A stretch of DNA of 64,000 nucleotides from Arcobacter defluvii (lineage in GTDB: Bacteria; Campylobacterota; Campylobacteria; Campylobacterales; Arcobacteraceae), in NCBI RefSeq assembly GCF_013201725.1, contig NZ_CP053835.1, positions 2,170,001 through 2,234,000 of the forward strand. Reading direction: 5' to 3'. Positions 10,537-19,562 of this stretch are shown here, piece after piece. Under the pieces are notes generated by a model. It saw only the letters and a program-made list of their open reading frames with translations, did no database searches and was not told the origin of the DNA. Position numbers and translations under genes: made by a program. Within the stretch, counting starts at the first letter, position 1; every line of letters begins with the position of its first letter.

Positions 10537-10961
10537 TAGATACACTAAAAATTTATATTGAGTATAGCATTATTGGAGTTTTAGCACTTATGAGTTTTTT
10601 AACTCTATGGTTTGCTTTTGAAAGATACTTTTTTCTTTCAAAAATAAAACTAGAAGATTATAAAAAAGTTGGTGAATTAGAAAATGATTTAACAAAAAAT
10701 ATCACTACTTTATATACTATTGCTTCAAATGCTCCTTATATTGGACTTTTTGGAACTGTTTGTGGAATAATGATAACTTTTTATAAAATTTCTGAAAGTT
10801 CTAATTTTGATACAAATAGTGTGATGATGGGATTGGCTTTAGCTTTAAAAGCAACGGCTTTAGGTATTTTAGTTGCTATTTTTACAACAATCATTTATAA
10901 CGCAATAGCTAGAAAAATCGATGTTTTAATGGCAAGATGGAGAGATTTAAATGAAAGTTAA
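10533..10961 (+). CDS. exbB: ExbB/TolQ/MotA proton-channel protein
   Basis: Inner-membrane proton channel subunit that energises TonB. At 142 residues it is the short form common in Campylobacterota, with three transmembrane stretches. The core motif APYIGLFGTVCGIMITFYKI and the segment MMGLALALKATALGILVAI are characteristic. The start overlaps the LLM gene by 4 nt and the end overlaps exbD by 11 nt, indicating translational coupling. Confidence 0.95.
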   Translation: MIDTLKIYIEYSIIGVLALMSFLTLWFAFERYFFLSKIKLEDYKKVGELENDLTKNITTLYTIASNAPYIGLFGTVCGIMITFYKISESSNFDTNSVMMGLALALKATALGILVAIFTTIIYNAIARKIDVLMARWRDLNES

Positions 10962-11331
10962 AAAATTTGACTCTATGAATGTAATCCCATTTATAGATAT
11001 TATTCTTGTTTTATTAGCTATTGTTTTAATTTTTTCTACCTTTATTGCTCAAGGTAGAATAGAAATAACTCTACCAAAAGCATCTACAAATGAACAAACT
11101 GATTTAAAATTTAAAGAGTTAATTATTGATGCAAATGGTCAATTAGTATTTGAAAAAGAAAATCTTGAAATAAAACAATTAAAACAATTACTACAAACTC
11201 TTCCAAAAGATACACCTATATCTTTAAAAGCTGATGAAAATACTCCTTTTAAAACTTTTGTACAAATAATAGATATTTTTAAAGAGTTAAAAATGGATAA
11301 AATATCTATAATTACAGAGTTACAACGATGA
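10951..11331 (+). CDS. exbD: ExbD/TolR biopolymer transport protein
   Basis: Second motor subunit of the TonB complex, 126 residues. It has one N-terminal transmembrane helix with the essential aspartate in the motif NVIPFIDIILVLLAI, followed by a periplasmic domain ending in IDIFKELKMDKISIITE. It overlaps exbB by 11 nt and tonB by 4 nt (ATGA). Confidence 0.95.
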   Translation: MKVKKFDSMNVIPFIDIILVLLAIVLIFSTFIAQGRIEITLPKASTNEQTDLKFKELIIDANGQLVFEKENLEIKQLKQLLQTLPKDTPISLKADENTPFKTFVQIIDIFKELKMDKISIITELQR

Positions 11332-12014
11332 ATAATTCACTAAAAGCTTTTATAATTTCTTTGTTAATTCATGCCTCACTATTTGCAATGATATTCAATT
11401 TTGAAGAACCAAAGCCAGAAAAGAAAGAGCTTATAATCTTAAATATGAATATGATTCAAAATATATCCCAAGTTCAAAAACAAGAGATTCAACAAATACC
11501 AGAAATTGAAAAGAAAATTGAAGAAAAAGTTATAGAACCTGAACCTATAAAAGAACCAACTCCAATAAAAAAAGAGATTCCTAAAAAAATAGAAAAAAAG
11601 ACTGAAAAACCAAAAATTAAACCTCTAAAAAAAATAGAAGAATCTAAAAAAATGGAAGAAATCACAGAAAAAGTTATAACAAAAGAAGAAATAAAAAAGA
11701 TTGAAAAAGTTAAAACAGAACCAAACTATCAACAAAAATATCTAGATGACAATCTTGCTAGTATTATTAAAGCTATAAAAAAATATAAGAAATATCCTCT
11801 ACAAGCTAAAAAAAGAGGAATGATAGGAAAAACCTTAATTCAATGTACAATCACTACAAGTGGAAAACTTATAAATATAAAAATATTAGAAGGTTCAAAA
11901 CATAATTTGTTGGATGAGAACAGTATAGAAATTTTAACAAAAGCTTCTAAAGAGTTTGTAGCTCCACAAAAAGATGTTACTTTAACCATCCCTTTTAACT
12001 ACGAATTAAATTAA
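11328..12014 (+). CDS. tonB: TonB energy-transducing protein
   Basis: Periplasm-spanning protein that passes proton-motive energy from ExbBD to the three outer-membrane receptors. An N-terminal anchor (about residues 6-24) is followed by a Glu/Lys/Pro-rich spacer (residues about 27-130). A C-terminal TonB domain follows, with IIKAIKKYKKYPLQAKKRGMIG and the strand motif GKTLIQCTITTSGKL. Length is 228 residues. It is the last gene of the locus, followed by a strong hairpin at 12026-12057. Confidence 0.94.
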   Translation: MNNSLKAFIISLLIHASLFAMIFNFEEPKPEKKELIILNMNMIQNISQVQKQEIQQIPEIEKKIEEKVIEPEPIKEPTPIKKEIPKKIEKKTEKPKIKPLKKIEESKKMEEITEKVITKEEIKKIEKVKTEPNYQQKYLDDNLASIIKAIKKYKKYPLQAKKRGMIGKTLIQCTITTSGKLINIKILEGSKHNLLDENSIEILTKASKEFVAPQKDVTLTIPFNYELN

Positions 12015-12025
12015 TTTTAAATCAT

Positions 12026-12057
12026 CATATAAATAACATTTAGATGTTATTTATATG
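12026..12057. terminator. bidirectional terminator between tonB and csp
   Basis: A perfect 13-bp inverted repeat (CATATAAATAACA / TGTTATTTATATG) with a 6-nt loop TTTAGA lies between the convergent tonB and cold-shock genes. The arms are AT-rich and no long T tract follows, but position and perfection support a shared terminator. Confidence 0.75.
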
Positions 12058-12081
12058 AATATGCGAAAAATCAAAAGTTGA

Positions 12082-12300
12082 TTAGATTGTTTCTACACTT
12101 TTAGCTTGTTCACCTTTAACACCTGTTCCAATTGAGAAAGTAACTTTTTGACCATCTTCTAATGAAACTCTACCAAATCCACTTTTTTTTACTTCACTAT
12201 GATGTACGAATAAATCTTTATCACTATCATCTAATTGAATAAATCCAAAACCTTTTTCATTGTTGAACCATTTTACAGTTCCGTTATATCTATCGTTCAT
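12082..12300 (-). CDS. cold-shock domain protein (CspA family)
   Basis: Single cold-shock-domain RNA/DNA chaperone, 72 residues. RNP1 reads KGFGFIQL and RNP2 reads DLFVHHSEV; the N-terminal GTVKWFNNEKGFGFI is canonical. AAGGAAAAT precedes the ATG. A TATAAT-like box lies close to the start (in GTATAATAAAC on the - strand), so the leader may be short. It is monocistronic by spacing. Confidence 0.95.
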   Translation of the reverse strand: MNDRYNGTVKWFNNEKGFGFIQLDDSDKDLFVHHSEVKKSGFGRVSLEDGQKVTFSIGTGVKGEQAKSVETI

Positions 12301-12462
12301 AGATTTTCCTTGTTTATTATACTTCTTTTATTAAAAAGTATAAAGTTAATATATATAAAGCTAAAATTGAGTTATTAATTTTTGAGAGTTTTGTATGGTT
12401 ACTAAAAATCAAGTCAAAGAATTTATTACAATTGGTTATCTTTAAGTTTAGTACTTTATCTG

Positions 12463-12488
12463 AAAAAAAAAATAAAAGCAAGCTTTTA
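12463..12488 (-). terminator. intrinsic terminator after msrB
   Basis: Reading the - strand, TAAAAGC-TT-GCTTTTA is followed directly by a run of ten T. This lies just beyond the msrB stop and is a classical Rho-independent arrangement. Confidence 0.8.
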
Positions 12489-12516
12489 CTCTTTTTTTTA
12501 AGAAATATACAAAATT

Positions 12517-12879
12517 TTAAGCTTTTGCTTCAAAATTTAAAGAAATTGAATTTACACAATGTCTAGTATCTTTTGATGTAAATCCTTCTCCTTCAAAAAC
12601 ATGCCCTAAATGTGCCCCACAAGAAGCACAAACTATTTCTATTCTTCGACCATCTCTATCTGGAACTCTTTTTACAGCACCTTTTATTTCATCATCAAAA
12701 CTAGGCCAACCACAACCTGATTTAAATTTATCTTCACTTTTATATAAAGGCGTATCACATTTTTTACATGTAAAGATACCTTCTTCATAAAAATCATTAT
12801 AAATCCCAGTAAATGGATATTCTGTTCCTTTATTTTCAATTACATATTTTTCTTCTTGAGTTAATTCATTATATTTCAT
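12517..12879 (-). CDS. msrB: peptide-methionine (R)-S-oxide reductase MsrB
   Basis: Repairs methionine-R-sulfoxide in proteins. The 120 residues carry both zinc CxxC pairs (CKKC and CASC), the SGCGWPSFDDEI motif, and the catalytic cysteine in DTRHCVNSISLNF. It is a stand-alone domain without MsrA fusion or signal peptide. It lies 15 nt downstream of the receiver/degenerate-kinase gene, so it may share a transcript with the signalling cluster. Confidence 0.96.
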   Translation of the reverse strand: MKYNELTQEEKYVIENKGTEYPFTGIYNDFYEEGIFTCKKCDTPLYKSEDKFKSGCGWPSFDDEIKGAVKRVPDRDGRRIEIVCASCGAHLGHVFEGEGFTSKDTRHCVNSISLNFEAKA

Positions 12880-12894
12880 TATATATTTTCCTTC

Positions 12895-14037
12895 TTATTT
12901 ATCAAATCTTATACTATATTTTATTCCATTTTGAGTTTTTTCTATATTTAATAATCCAAAATTTTTTTCAATAAATACTTTCACTAAATAAAAACCTAAA
13001 TCAAAATTATCATATTTAAATAAATTTGGAGATGCAAAGAATTTTTTTATTTGATGTTCATCGTAATTATCTGAATTATCTTCATAAGTTATATAAACTG
13101 ATTCATCAATATTTTCAAAAGAAATATCTATTATTTTATTTGTTACTAAATTTGTAGATTTAAAACTATCAATTGATTTTAAAATTAATTTATTAAAAAT
13201 ATGTTTGATTTCATCAAACACTATATTCAAGGAAATCAAATTATTACCTTTTATATTTACTTTTATATCCAAATTATCTATTTCATCTCTCAATGAAAAA
13301 AGTGTATTGTCTAAAGATACTTTTAAATTAACATCTTCTTTATTTTTATGATTATTAAAAAACTTATGAAAATCTCCCATAATTTCATCTAATTTTTTTA
13401 CTTCCATTAACGTTTTTTTAAAAACATTATCTGATTTAAAATCTTCATTATCAGCAAATTTAAAATCTAAAGATTGTAAATAAAGCCTTATTTTATCAAC
13501 TGGTTCTTTCCATTGTAAAGATATTACATCAATTATTGCTGCCATTGCATCTATTTTTGAATGTTGAACTATTATTTCATCTTTATGTCTTAACTCTTCA
13601 ACTTGCTCTTTTACCTTTTGATTTAGATTTTTATTTATGTGTTCTAACTCTTGCATAACACTTGCTAATTTTAGATGAACCTCAACTCTTTTTAATAAAA
13701 CTTCACTATAAAATGGCTTTGTTATATAATCAACTGCACCTAATTCAAAACCTTTCACTATATCTTTTTCATCATCTTTTACAGTTAAAAAAACAACTGG
13801 TATTTTTTTTGTTTTTTCATTAGATTTGATTTTTGAACATACTTGATAACCATCCATAATTGGCATAACTACATCAAGTAAAATTAAATCAAATTGATTT
13901 TTTTCTAATAATTCTAAAGCTTTATCTCCATTTTGTGCATAAATAACATTATAATCCCTCAAAATACTCATAGCAACTTGTAAATTTTTAGGGTCATCAT
14001 CTACTAATAAAATTCTATTTTCATACTTTTTATGCAT
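12895..14037 (-). CDS. response-regulator receiver domain fused to a degenerate histidine-kinase module
   Basis: 380 residues. The N-terminal CheY-like receiver is intact (ILLVDDDPKN, phospho-acceptor in FDLILLDVVMPIMDGYQV, Lys in ITKPF). A coiled coil follows, then a region laid out like a HisKA/HATPase kinase. Where relatives read NIAHQWRQPL this protein reads DVISLQWKEPV, so the phosphate-accepting histidine is replaced by leucine. The N-box (LILKSIDSF) and G1 box (EDNSDNYDE) are also eroded. It is probably a pseudokinase output or scaffold that receives phosphate on the receiver. It lies 12 nt after the upstream receiver gene. Confidence 0.85.
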   Translation of the reverse strand: MHKKYENRILLVDDDPKNLQVAMSILRDYNVIYAQNGDKALELLEKNQFDLILLDVVMPIMDGYQVCSKIKSNEKTKKIPVVFLTVKDDEKDIVKGFELGAVDYITKPFYSEVLLKRVEVHLKLASVMQELEHINKNLNQKVKEQVEELRHKDEIIVQHSKIDAMAAIIDVISLQWKEPVDKIRLYLQSLDFKFADNEDFKSDNVFKKTLMEVKKLDEIMGDFHKFFNNHKNKEDVNLKVSLDNTLFSLRDEIDNLDIKVNIKGNNLISLNIVFDEIKHIFNKLILKSIDSFKSTNLVTNKIIDISFENIDESVYITYEDNSDNYDEHQIKKFFASPNLFKYDNFDLGFYLVKVFIEKNFGLLNIEKTQNGIKYSIRFDK

Positions 14038-14049
14038 CTTATACCCTTT

Positions 14050-14448
14050 TTATAATCTATTAAATTTATCTTCTAATTGTTTCAGTTTTACATATGAATT
14101 TGCTTTTGTAATTAACTCTATGTTGATAAAAGGCTTTACAACATAATCAAGCCCTCCACTTTCATAAGCTTGTTCTATATCTTGAGTTGAATCTTTTCCT
14201 GATAAAAAAATTACTGGAATATTTTTTGTTTTTTCATCACTTTTTAATTTAGAACAAACTGTAAAACCATTCATATCAGGCATCATAATATCAAGTAAGA
14301 TTAAATCAAAATCATGTTCATTTACAAGTTTTAATGCCATTTCCCCACTTTTTGCATAATACATTTTATGACCTTCATTTTTTAAAATATTCATTGCCAT
14401 TTGAATATTTTTAGGTACATCATCAACTATCAATATTTTACTTTCCAT
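14050..14448 (-). CDS. single-domain response regulator (CheY-like)
   Basis: Stand-alone receiver of about 132 residues with no output domain. Acidic pocket is ILIVDDVPKN, phospho-Asp lies in DLILLDIMMPDMNGFTV, then VIFLSGKDS and Lys in YVVKPF. An in-frame TTG at 14454 has a better-placed ribosome site (AAGGTAAAACTTG) than the ATG at 14448, so either start is possible. It overlaps or abuts the hybrid-kinase stop. It likely relays phosphate between the sensor upstream and the receiver/pseudokinase downstream. Confidence 0.88.
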   Translation of the reverse strand: MESKILIVDDVPKNIQMAMNILKNEGHKMYYAKSGEMALKLVNEHDFDLILLDIMMPDMNGFTVCSKLKSDEKTKNIPVIFLSGKDSTQDIEQAYESGGLDYVVKPFINIELITKANSYVKLKQLEDKFNRL

Positions 14449-17400
14449 TTTCAAGTTTTACCTTTAAGTTATCAATTAATTCTATATAAGTATTCATTAA
14501 ATAATCAACTTTCTCAATATCAAAAGCTTCAATATTTTTTAATAATTCTGAAGAATAATCTTTTAATAAATAAATATCTTTTTGTATTGATAAATCATAT
14601 AATTTCTGTGCAAATTCTTCAATTAAAGAGAAATCTCCTCCATCTTTAATCTCTTTCCATTCATCTCTTAACTCATTTTCTAATTTATCAATAACTTCTT
14701 GCAATTTTTTAATATCAATAACTTTATAAATATCTTTTTCTAGAAAATCTTCATTTACAAAAAAATATTTTAAATATTTACCTAACTCTTCTATTAAATC
14801 ATCTAAAATAACAGGTTTTCTTAAATATCCATCAAAACCATATTTTGACACTTTTTCTAAATCTTTTCCCATAACAGAAGCTGTAAGAGCAATCAAAGGA
14901 ATATTTTTTAATCTTTCATCATTTTTTATTATTACAGCAGCTTCATATCCATCCATTATAGGCATTCTTAAATCCATAAGTATTAAATCAACATTTATAT
15001 TTTTTAATTTATCTAAAGCTTCTTGCCCATTATTAGCCATTATCAAATCTATATCATAATCTTTCAAACTTGCTTGTACTAACTTTCTATTCTCTTCTAC
15101 ATCATCAACTACTAATATTTGTGCTTTTTCAAAAGCAATATTTGAAGCTGATAATTTATTTGAATTAGTTTTTTCTTCCATAGAACTAACAGGAATATCT
15201 CGCAAAATTACTCTAAAAATAGAGCCTCTATTTTTTTCACTTTGAACCTCTATTTCACCATTCATCATATGAACAAGCTTTGCACAAATTGCAAGACCTA
15301 AACCTGTCCCACCATATTTTGCAACATCTTGATTTTTCACTTGTTCAAAAGCATTAAAAATTGATTTTAGATTATTCCCATCTATACCAATTCCAGTATC
15401 TTCAACACTAAAAATCAAATCTATTTTACTTTTTATATTATCTTTATATACATTTTCAACTTTTAGTTTTATGTAACCTTTTTCTGTAAATTTAATCGCA
15501 TTTCCAATTAAATTAAATAAAATTTGTCTTATTCTTACACCATCCATTATTATATACTTTGGTATTGTTTTATCAATTTCTACAATAAAAGTTATATTTT
15601 TACTTATAATTTTTGAATGAAAAATAGATTCAATTTCTAAAAACATATTTGTAGGGTTTATTGATTCTTGTTTTATTTCAAGCTTTCCTGCTTCAATTTT
15701 TGAAAGATCTAAAATATCATTTATAATTCTTAATAAAGAATCTCCTCCTTTTTTTATAGAACTCAAATACTCTTTATGCAAAGGATTTTGTATTTCTTTA
15801 TCTAAAATTTCTGTAAATCCAATAACAGAATTCATAGGAGTTCTTATTTCATGGCTCATATTTGCCAAAAACTCACTCTTTTGTCTAGCGATATTTTCAG
15901 CTACATCTTTTGCTTTTTTTAATTCTTCATTTAAAGAATTTATATTATTTCTCTCTTTTTCTAGCTCTTTTTGGATTTTTTCTTTTTCTTTTATCTCTTG
16001 TTTTAGTTTTCTATTCCAATAAAAAATTATGCTTAGAATAATAAAAGATATAACACTTATTTTCCAGATTAAATCATAATCAATATTTTTTCCACTATCA
16101 ATTTTTATCCATTTTCTATAAATTTCATCTTTTCTATCTTGGGGAATATGTTTTAAAATTTTATTCATAATTGATACTAAAATAATATTGTCTTTTTCAA
16201 CACCAAATCTATATTCAGTGTTGTATCCAGTAATTCCAACTATTTTTAAATTACTTAAACTATATATTTTGCTGTAATAATCAAAAGTTGGGATATCTAA
16301 TATAAAATAATCTATCATACCTGTTGATAATGCTTTTAATCCTTCTGGTATATCTTTAAAAGTACCAAAAATTTCTAAATCAGGATTATCTCTTTTTATC
16401 ATTTCAGTTATAAAATGCCCTTCAACCAAACCTAGTGTTTTATTTTTTATATTTTCTAAATCTTTTATGGAACTTATATATCTTTCATTTTTTTTATTTC
16501 CAATAATTACAATTTGAGAAGAAAAATATTTTGAAGTAAAATCTAAGATTTTTGACATTGAAGGAGTTATTGTAACAGCATCAAGTATTTTTATTTCTTT
16601 ATTTTTTAGTAAATTAACAGAATCTTGCCAACTATTTGTATCAAGATGTGAAAAATTAATTCCACTAACTTCTTTTAATAAATTTAACATATCAGGAATA
16701 ATTCCAACATATTTGCCATCTTCATAAAAAGAAAAAGGTGGCCATTTGGGATCACCAGATAAATATATTATTGGATTTTGTTTTAACCAATCCAATTCTT
16801 CTTTTGAGAAATTTATTAATCTTTCTTTTGATTCATTCTCTAATATCCATTTTTTATTTATTTTATCTTTTTCTTCTTCGCTAATACTATCAAGAACTTT
16901 TTGAATTATGTCAAATAAAATTTTATTCTCTTTTAAAACTGCTATTGATAACTTTGCACTTTCAAAATCTGATTTCATCTTTATTTCTAAATTTGTAAGT
17001 AAATCTTTTTCTATAAAATATGTAACAACAGCCAAATTTCCTAAATAAAAATCTGCTTTTCCATAAGAAATAGCTTTAAAAGCTTCTTCATTTGACTTAA
17101 CAAAATAAAACTTCATATTAGGAAACATTCTAGATAAATCTTCATATATATAATTGTTTTTTTGAACAGCTACTTTATAATTTTTTATTTCATCAAAAGT
17201 ATTAAGTTTTAAATCTTTTCTTCCAACAACAACGATTTCAACATCTAAATAAGAATCTGTAAAATTAAGATAACTTTCTCTTTGAGAAGTTTTTGCAGCA
17301 CAAGCTAATAAATCTAGCTCTTTTTTTTGAATTTTATCTAATACATTTATCCAAGCATCAGAATATATATCAAATCTTAAACCTGTATATTTAGTTATAA

Positions 17401-17608
17401 GATTTAAATATTCAGAAGAGACTCCTTGATGTTGACCAGTTATATCTATGTAGTCAAAAGGAGGCCAATTTGCATCTACCCCTACTTTTATTTTGGGATT
17501 ATTTTTTATCCAAGTTAATTCTTCTTTTGTAAAAATTAAATTATTATCTCTTTCAACATTACAGAAAAGCACAGAAACAAATAGTAGTAAAAAAGTTATA
17601 TATTTCAT
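14438..17608 (-). CDS. BvgS-like hybrid sensor histidine kinase with two periplasmic solute-binding domains
   Basis: 1056 residues. After a signal peptide come two consecutive SBP_bac_3 (Venus-flytrap) domains, each starting with the LTWIKNNPKIKVGVDANWPPF type motif (about residues 28-255 and 270-500). A transmembrane helix (about 510-530), a coiled coil, HisKA (EFLANMSHEIRTPMNSVIGF), HATPase (NAIKFTEKG, DTGIGI, GGTGLGLAI) and a receiver (LVVDDVEEN, LILMDLRMPIMDGYEA) follow. The final roughly 100 residues are helical but contain no histidine, so there is no functional HPt. It senses an unknown small ligand in the periplasm. Confidence 0.92.
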   Translation of the reverse strand: MKYITFLLLFVSVLFCNVERDNNLIFTKEELTWIKNNPKIKVGVDANWPPFDYIDITGQHQGVSSEYLNLITKYTGLRFDIYSDAWINVLDKIQKKELDLLACAAKTSQRESYLNFTDSYLDVEIVVVGRKDLKLNTFDEIKNYKVAVQKNNYIYEDLSRMFPNMKFYFVKSNEEAFKAISYGKADFYLGNLAVVTYFIEKDLLTNLEIKMKSDFESAKLSIAVLKENKILFDIIQKVLDSISEEEKDKINKKWILENESKERLINFSKEELDWLKQNPIIYLSGDPKWPPFSFYEDGKYVGIIPDMLNLLKEVSGINFSHLDTNSWQDSVNLLKNKEIKILDAVTITPSMSKILDFTSKYFSSQIVIIGNKKNERYISSIKDLENIKNKTLGLVEGHFITEMIKRDNPDLEIFGTFKDIPEGLKALSTGMIDYFILDIPTFDYYSKIYSLSNLKIVGITGYNTEYRFGVEKDNIILVSIMNKILKHIPQDRKDEIYRKWIKIDSGKNIDYDLIWKISVISFIILSIIFYWNRKLKQEIKEKEKIQKELEKERNNINSLNEELKKAKDVAENIARQKSEFLANMSHEIRTPMNSVIGFTEILDKEIQNPLHKEYLSSIKKGGDSLLRIINDILDLSKIEAGKLEIKQESINPTNMFLEIESIFHSKIISKNITFIVEIDKTIPKYIIMDGVRIRQILFNLIGNAIKFTEKGYIKLKVENVYKDNIKSKIDLIFSVEDTGIGIDGNNLKSIFNAFEQVKNQDVAKYGGTGLGLAICAKLVHMMNGEIEVQSEKNRGSIFRVILRDIPVSSMEEKTNSNKLSASNIAFEKAQILVVDDVEENRKLVQASLKDYDIDLIMANNGQEALDKLKNINVDLILMDLRMPIMDGYEAAVIIKNDERLKNIPLIALTASVMGKDLEKVSKYGFDGYLRKPVILDDLIEELGKYLKYFFVNEDFLEKDIYKVIDIKKLQEVIDKLENELRDEWKEIKDGGDFSLIEEFAQKLYDLSIQKDIYLLKDYSSELLKNIEAFDIEKVDYLMNTYIELIDNLKVKLENGK

Positions 17609-17663
17609 TTTAAGCCTTTCTTTAAAAGTTAAAACAAAATATTATAACATAAAAAAATATTTT

Positions 17664-18278
17664 TTAAAAAACTATAAACTCTTCTTCTAAAATTATTTTA
17701 TTATCAAAAAGTATTCTTCCAAGAAAAACATCTCCAACTTTAAATAAACCAACACCTTTAGGTGTTCCGCTCATTAAAATATCACCATCTTCAAAACTTA
17801 AAAATGTTTTTGCTTCATTTATAATCTCATTTGGTTTATTTATCATCAAAGAATAATCACCTTTTTGTTTTAATTCACCATTTATGTAAAGTTCAATTTC
17901 TAATTTTGAAATATCTTTATCAAAACTAATAAATTTTGAAAAAACAGCAGCTCCATCAAAAGCCTTTGCTCTTTCCCAAGGTAAACCTTTTGCTTTTAAT
18001 TTACTTTGAACTTCTCTTAGTGTTAAATCTAAACCAAATCCAACAGCGCTTATTTTATCATCTTCAATTAAAAATGAAATCTCAGCTTCATAATGACAAG
18101 AATTTTGATTTTTAGGAAAAACCAATCTATTTGAAACTGCTGAATTTGGTTTAATAAAAAATACCATATCTTCTGGAACTTCGTTATTAAGTTCATTTAT
18201 ATGATCCATATAATTCCTTCCAATACAAACAACTTTTGATGGAATTATTTCAATATCATCTAAAAATATTTTATTCAT
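17664..18278 (-). CDS. fumarylacetoacetate hydrolase (FAH) family protein
   Basis: 204-residue cytoplasmic enzyme of the FAH fold, which hydrolyses or decarboxylates acylpyruvate-type 2-oxo compounds. Visible features are VCIGRNYMDHINELN, the metal-ligand motif HYEAEISFLI, GLDLTLREVQ, KAFDGAAVFS and MSGTPKGVG. It is compact, resembling YcgM/FAHD1 enzymes. It lies 14 nt after the TauE/SafE permease gene. Substrate cannot be told; oxaloacetate decarboxylase or acylpyruvase activity are the known options for this size class. Confidence 0.9.
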   Translation of the reverse strand: MNKIFLDDIEIIPSKVVCIGRNYMDHINELNNEVPEDMVFFIKPNSAVSNRLVFPKNQNSCHYEAEISFLIEDDKISAVGFGLDLTLREVQSKLKAKGLPWERAKAFDGAAVFSKFISFDKDISKLEIELYINGELKQKGDYSLMINKPNEIINEAKTFLSFEDGDILMSGTPKGVGLFKVGDVFLGRILFDNKIILEEEFIVF

Positions 18279-18292
18279 AATTTTCTCTTCTT

Positions 18293-19096
18293 TTAAATAA
18301 ATGTAAGTAACATTTTAATACTTAAAAGCATTAATAAACAAGCAAATACTTTTTTTACAATTCCAACTGGTAAAATATGTACCAATTTAACACCAATTGG
18401 TGCAGTTAGAAAACTAAAAAAAGCAACTATTGCAAATGCAGGCAAAGATACATAACCTAAAATTAAATCATCCAAATTTGTGTGAGACCAACCATTTATC
18501 ATATAACCTAATGTTCCACTTATTGCTATTGGTAAACCAATAGCAGCACTTGTACCTATAGCTTTTTTAAGTTCTACATTTTGCCATAATAAATAGGGAA
18601 CACTAAGAGAACCTCCACCAATAGAAACCATTGCTGAAATTGCTCCAATTAAAGAACCAGAAAAAAACTGAATAATAGGAGAGAAAAGAGTTCTACTTGG
18701 TTTTGGCTTTTTATTTAAAAACATTTGAATAGAAACATATGCCATAAAAACTGAAAAGAATATGGCCAAAAATAACGAACTTAAAATTGAAGCTAAAAAG
18801 GTAGCTAAAAATGTTCCTATTAAAACTCCAGGTGCCATCATCTTAACAACATCCCAAAGAACACCTTGTTTTTTATTATGTGCTCTTAAACTAGAGATTG
18901 AAGTAATAACAATAGTTGCCATTGAGGTTCCTAGTGCTAAATGTACAACATTTTCACTAGAAATCCCTTGTGCTAAAAATAAAGCTGTTAATACTGGAAC
19001 TATTATTCCACCTCCACCTATTCCTAATAAACCTGCTGCTATCCCTACTATAATACCTAATAAAGCATAAGCAATTAAAAATTCTAATCCAAACAT
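18293..19096 (-). CDS. TauE/SafE-family sulfite/anion exporter
   Basis: 267-residue polytopic membrane protein with about eight helices in two repeats. The repeat hallmarks are GIAAGLLGIGGGGIIVP near the N-terminus and GAISAMVSIGGGSLSVPYL in the second half. The family exports sulfite, sulfonates or organic anions. Coupling to an FAH-type hydrolase gene could mean export of a small organic acid, but that is conjecture. Confidence 0.92.
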   Translation of the reverse strand: MFGLEFLIAYALLGIIVGIAAGLLGIGGGGIIVPVLTALFLAQGISSENVVHLALGTSMATIVITSISSLRAHNKKQGVLWDVVKMMAPGVLIGTFLATFLASILSSLFLAIFFSVFMAYVSIQMFLNKKPKPSRTLFSPIIQFFSGSLIGAISAMVSIGGGSLSVPYLLWQNVELKKAIGTSAAIGLPIAISGTLGYMINGWSHTNLDDLILGYVSLPAFAIVAFFSFLTAPIGVKLVHILPVGIVKKVFACLLMLLSIKMLLTFI

Positions 19097-19131
19097 TTAA
19101 ATACCTAAAATATAATATTTATTGATAGAAA

Positions 19132-19158
19132 TTATAACATTGTATTATTATGTTATAA
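19132..19158. promoter_or_regulatory. inverted repeat in divergent tauE/dsrE promoter region
   Basis: A perfect 9-bp dyad, TTATAACAT / ATGTTATAA, with a 9-nt spacer sits between the divergent permease and DsrE genes. It could be an operator or a transcript hairpin. No cognate regulator is adjacent. Confidence 0.4.
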
Positions 19159-19220
19159 CTTATATATAAAAAATATAATGATTATTATATAATTAAAAAA
19201 ATCTATTATAAGGTTAAAAA

Positions 19221-19562
19221 ATGAAAAATAATTTATTAATTGTTTGGACAAATGGTGATATTGAAGTTGCAAATAAATTTCCACTTTTATACTCTTCTGT
19301 TATATTAGATAGAGGATATTGGGAAACAGCCCATTTAATGCTATGGGGACCATCTATTTTATTAGCAAAAAACAATCAACAAATCCAAGAACAACTAAAA
19401 AAAATACAAAAAACAGGTGTAAAAATGAGCGCTTGTATTGTCTGTGTAGAAGACTATGAAGCAACTTCTATTTTGGAAGAATTAAATATAGAAATTACTC
19501 ATACAGGTGAACTTTTAACAAGTGCATTAAAAGATGATACTTATGCTGTTATGACTATTTAA
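19221..19562 (+). CDS. DsrE-family protein
   Basis: 113 residues with the DsrE/DsrF-like fold: NNLLIVWTNGDIEVANKF at the N-terminus, LMLWGPSILLA, and a central cysteine pair in KMSACIVCVEDY. The family handles sulfur transfer or acts as small partner proteins. AAGG precedes the ATG. It overlaps the convergent NUDIX gene by 4 nt at their 3' ends. Confidence 0.85.
   Translation: MKNNLLIVWTNGDIEVANKFPLLYSSVILDRGYWETAHLMLWGPSILLAKNNQQIQEQLKKIQKTGVKMSACIVCVEDYEATSILEELNIEITHTGELLTSALKDDTYAVMTI

Noticed and set aside
10533-10961. exbB seemed truncated at 142 residues
   Set aside because: The short form is common in Campylobacterota and all core motifs and three helices are present.
14401-14649. 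82-codon + strand frame
   Set aside because: Antisense to the hybrid kinase and receiver genes; biased Leu/Tyr/Ile content shows it is a shadow frame.
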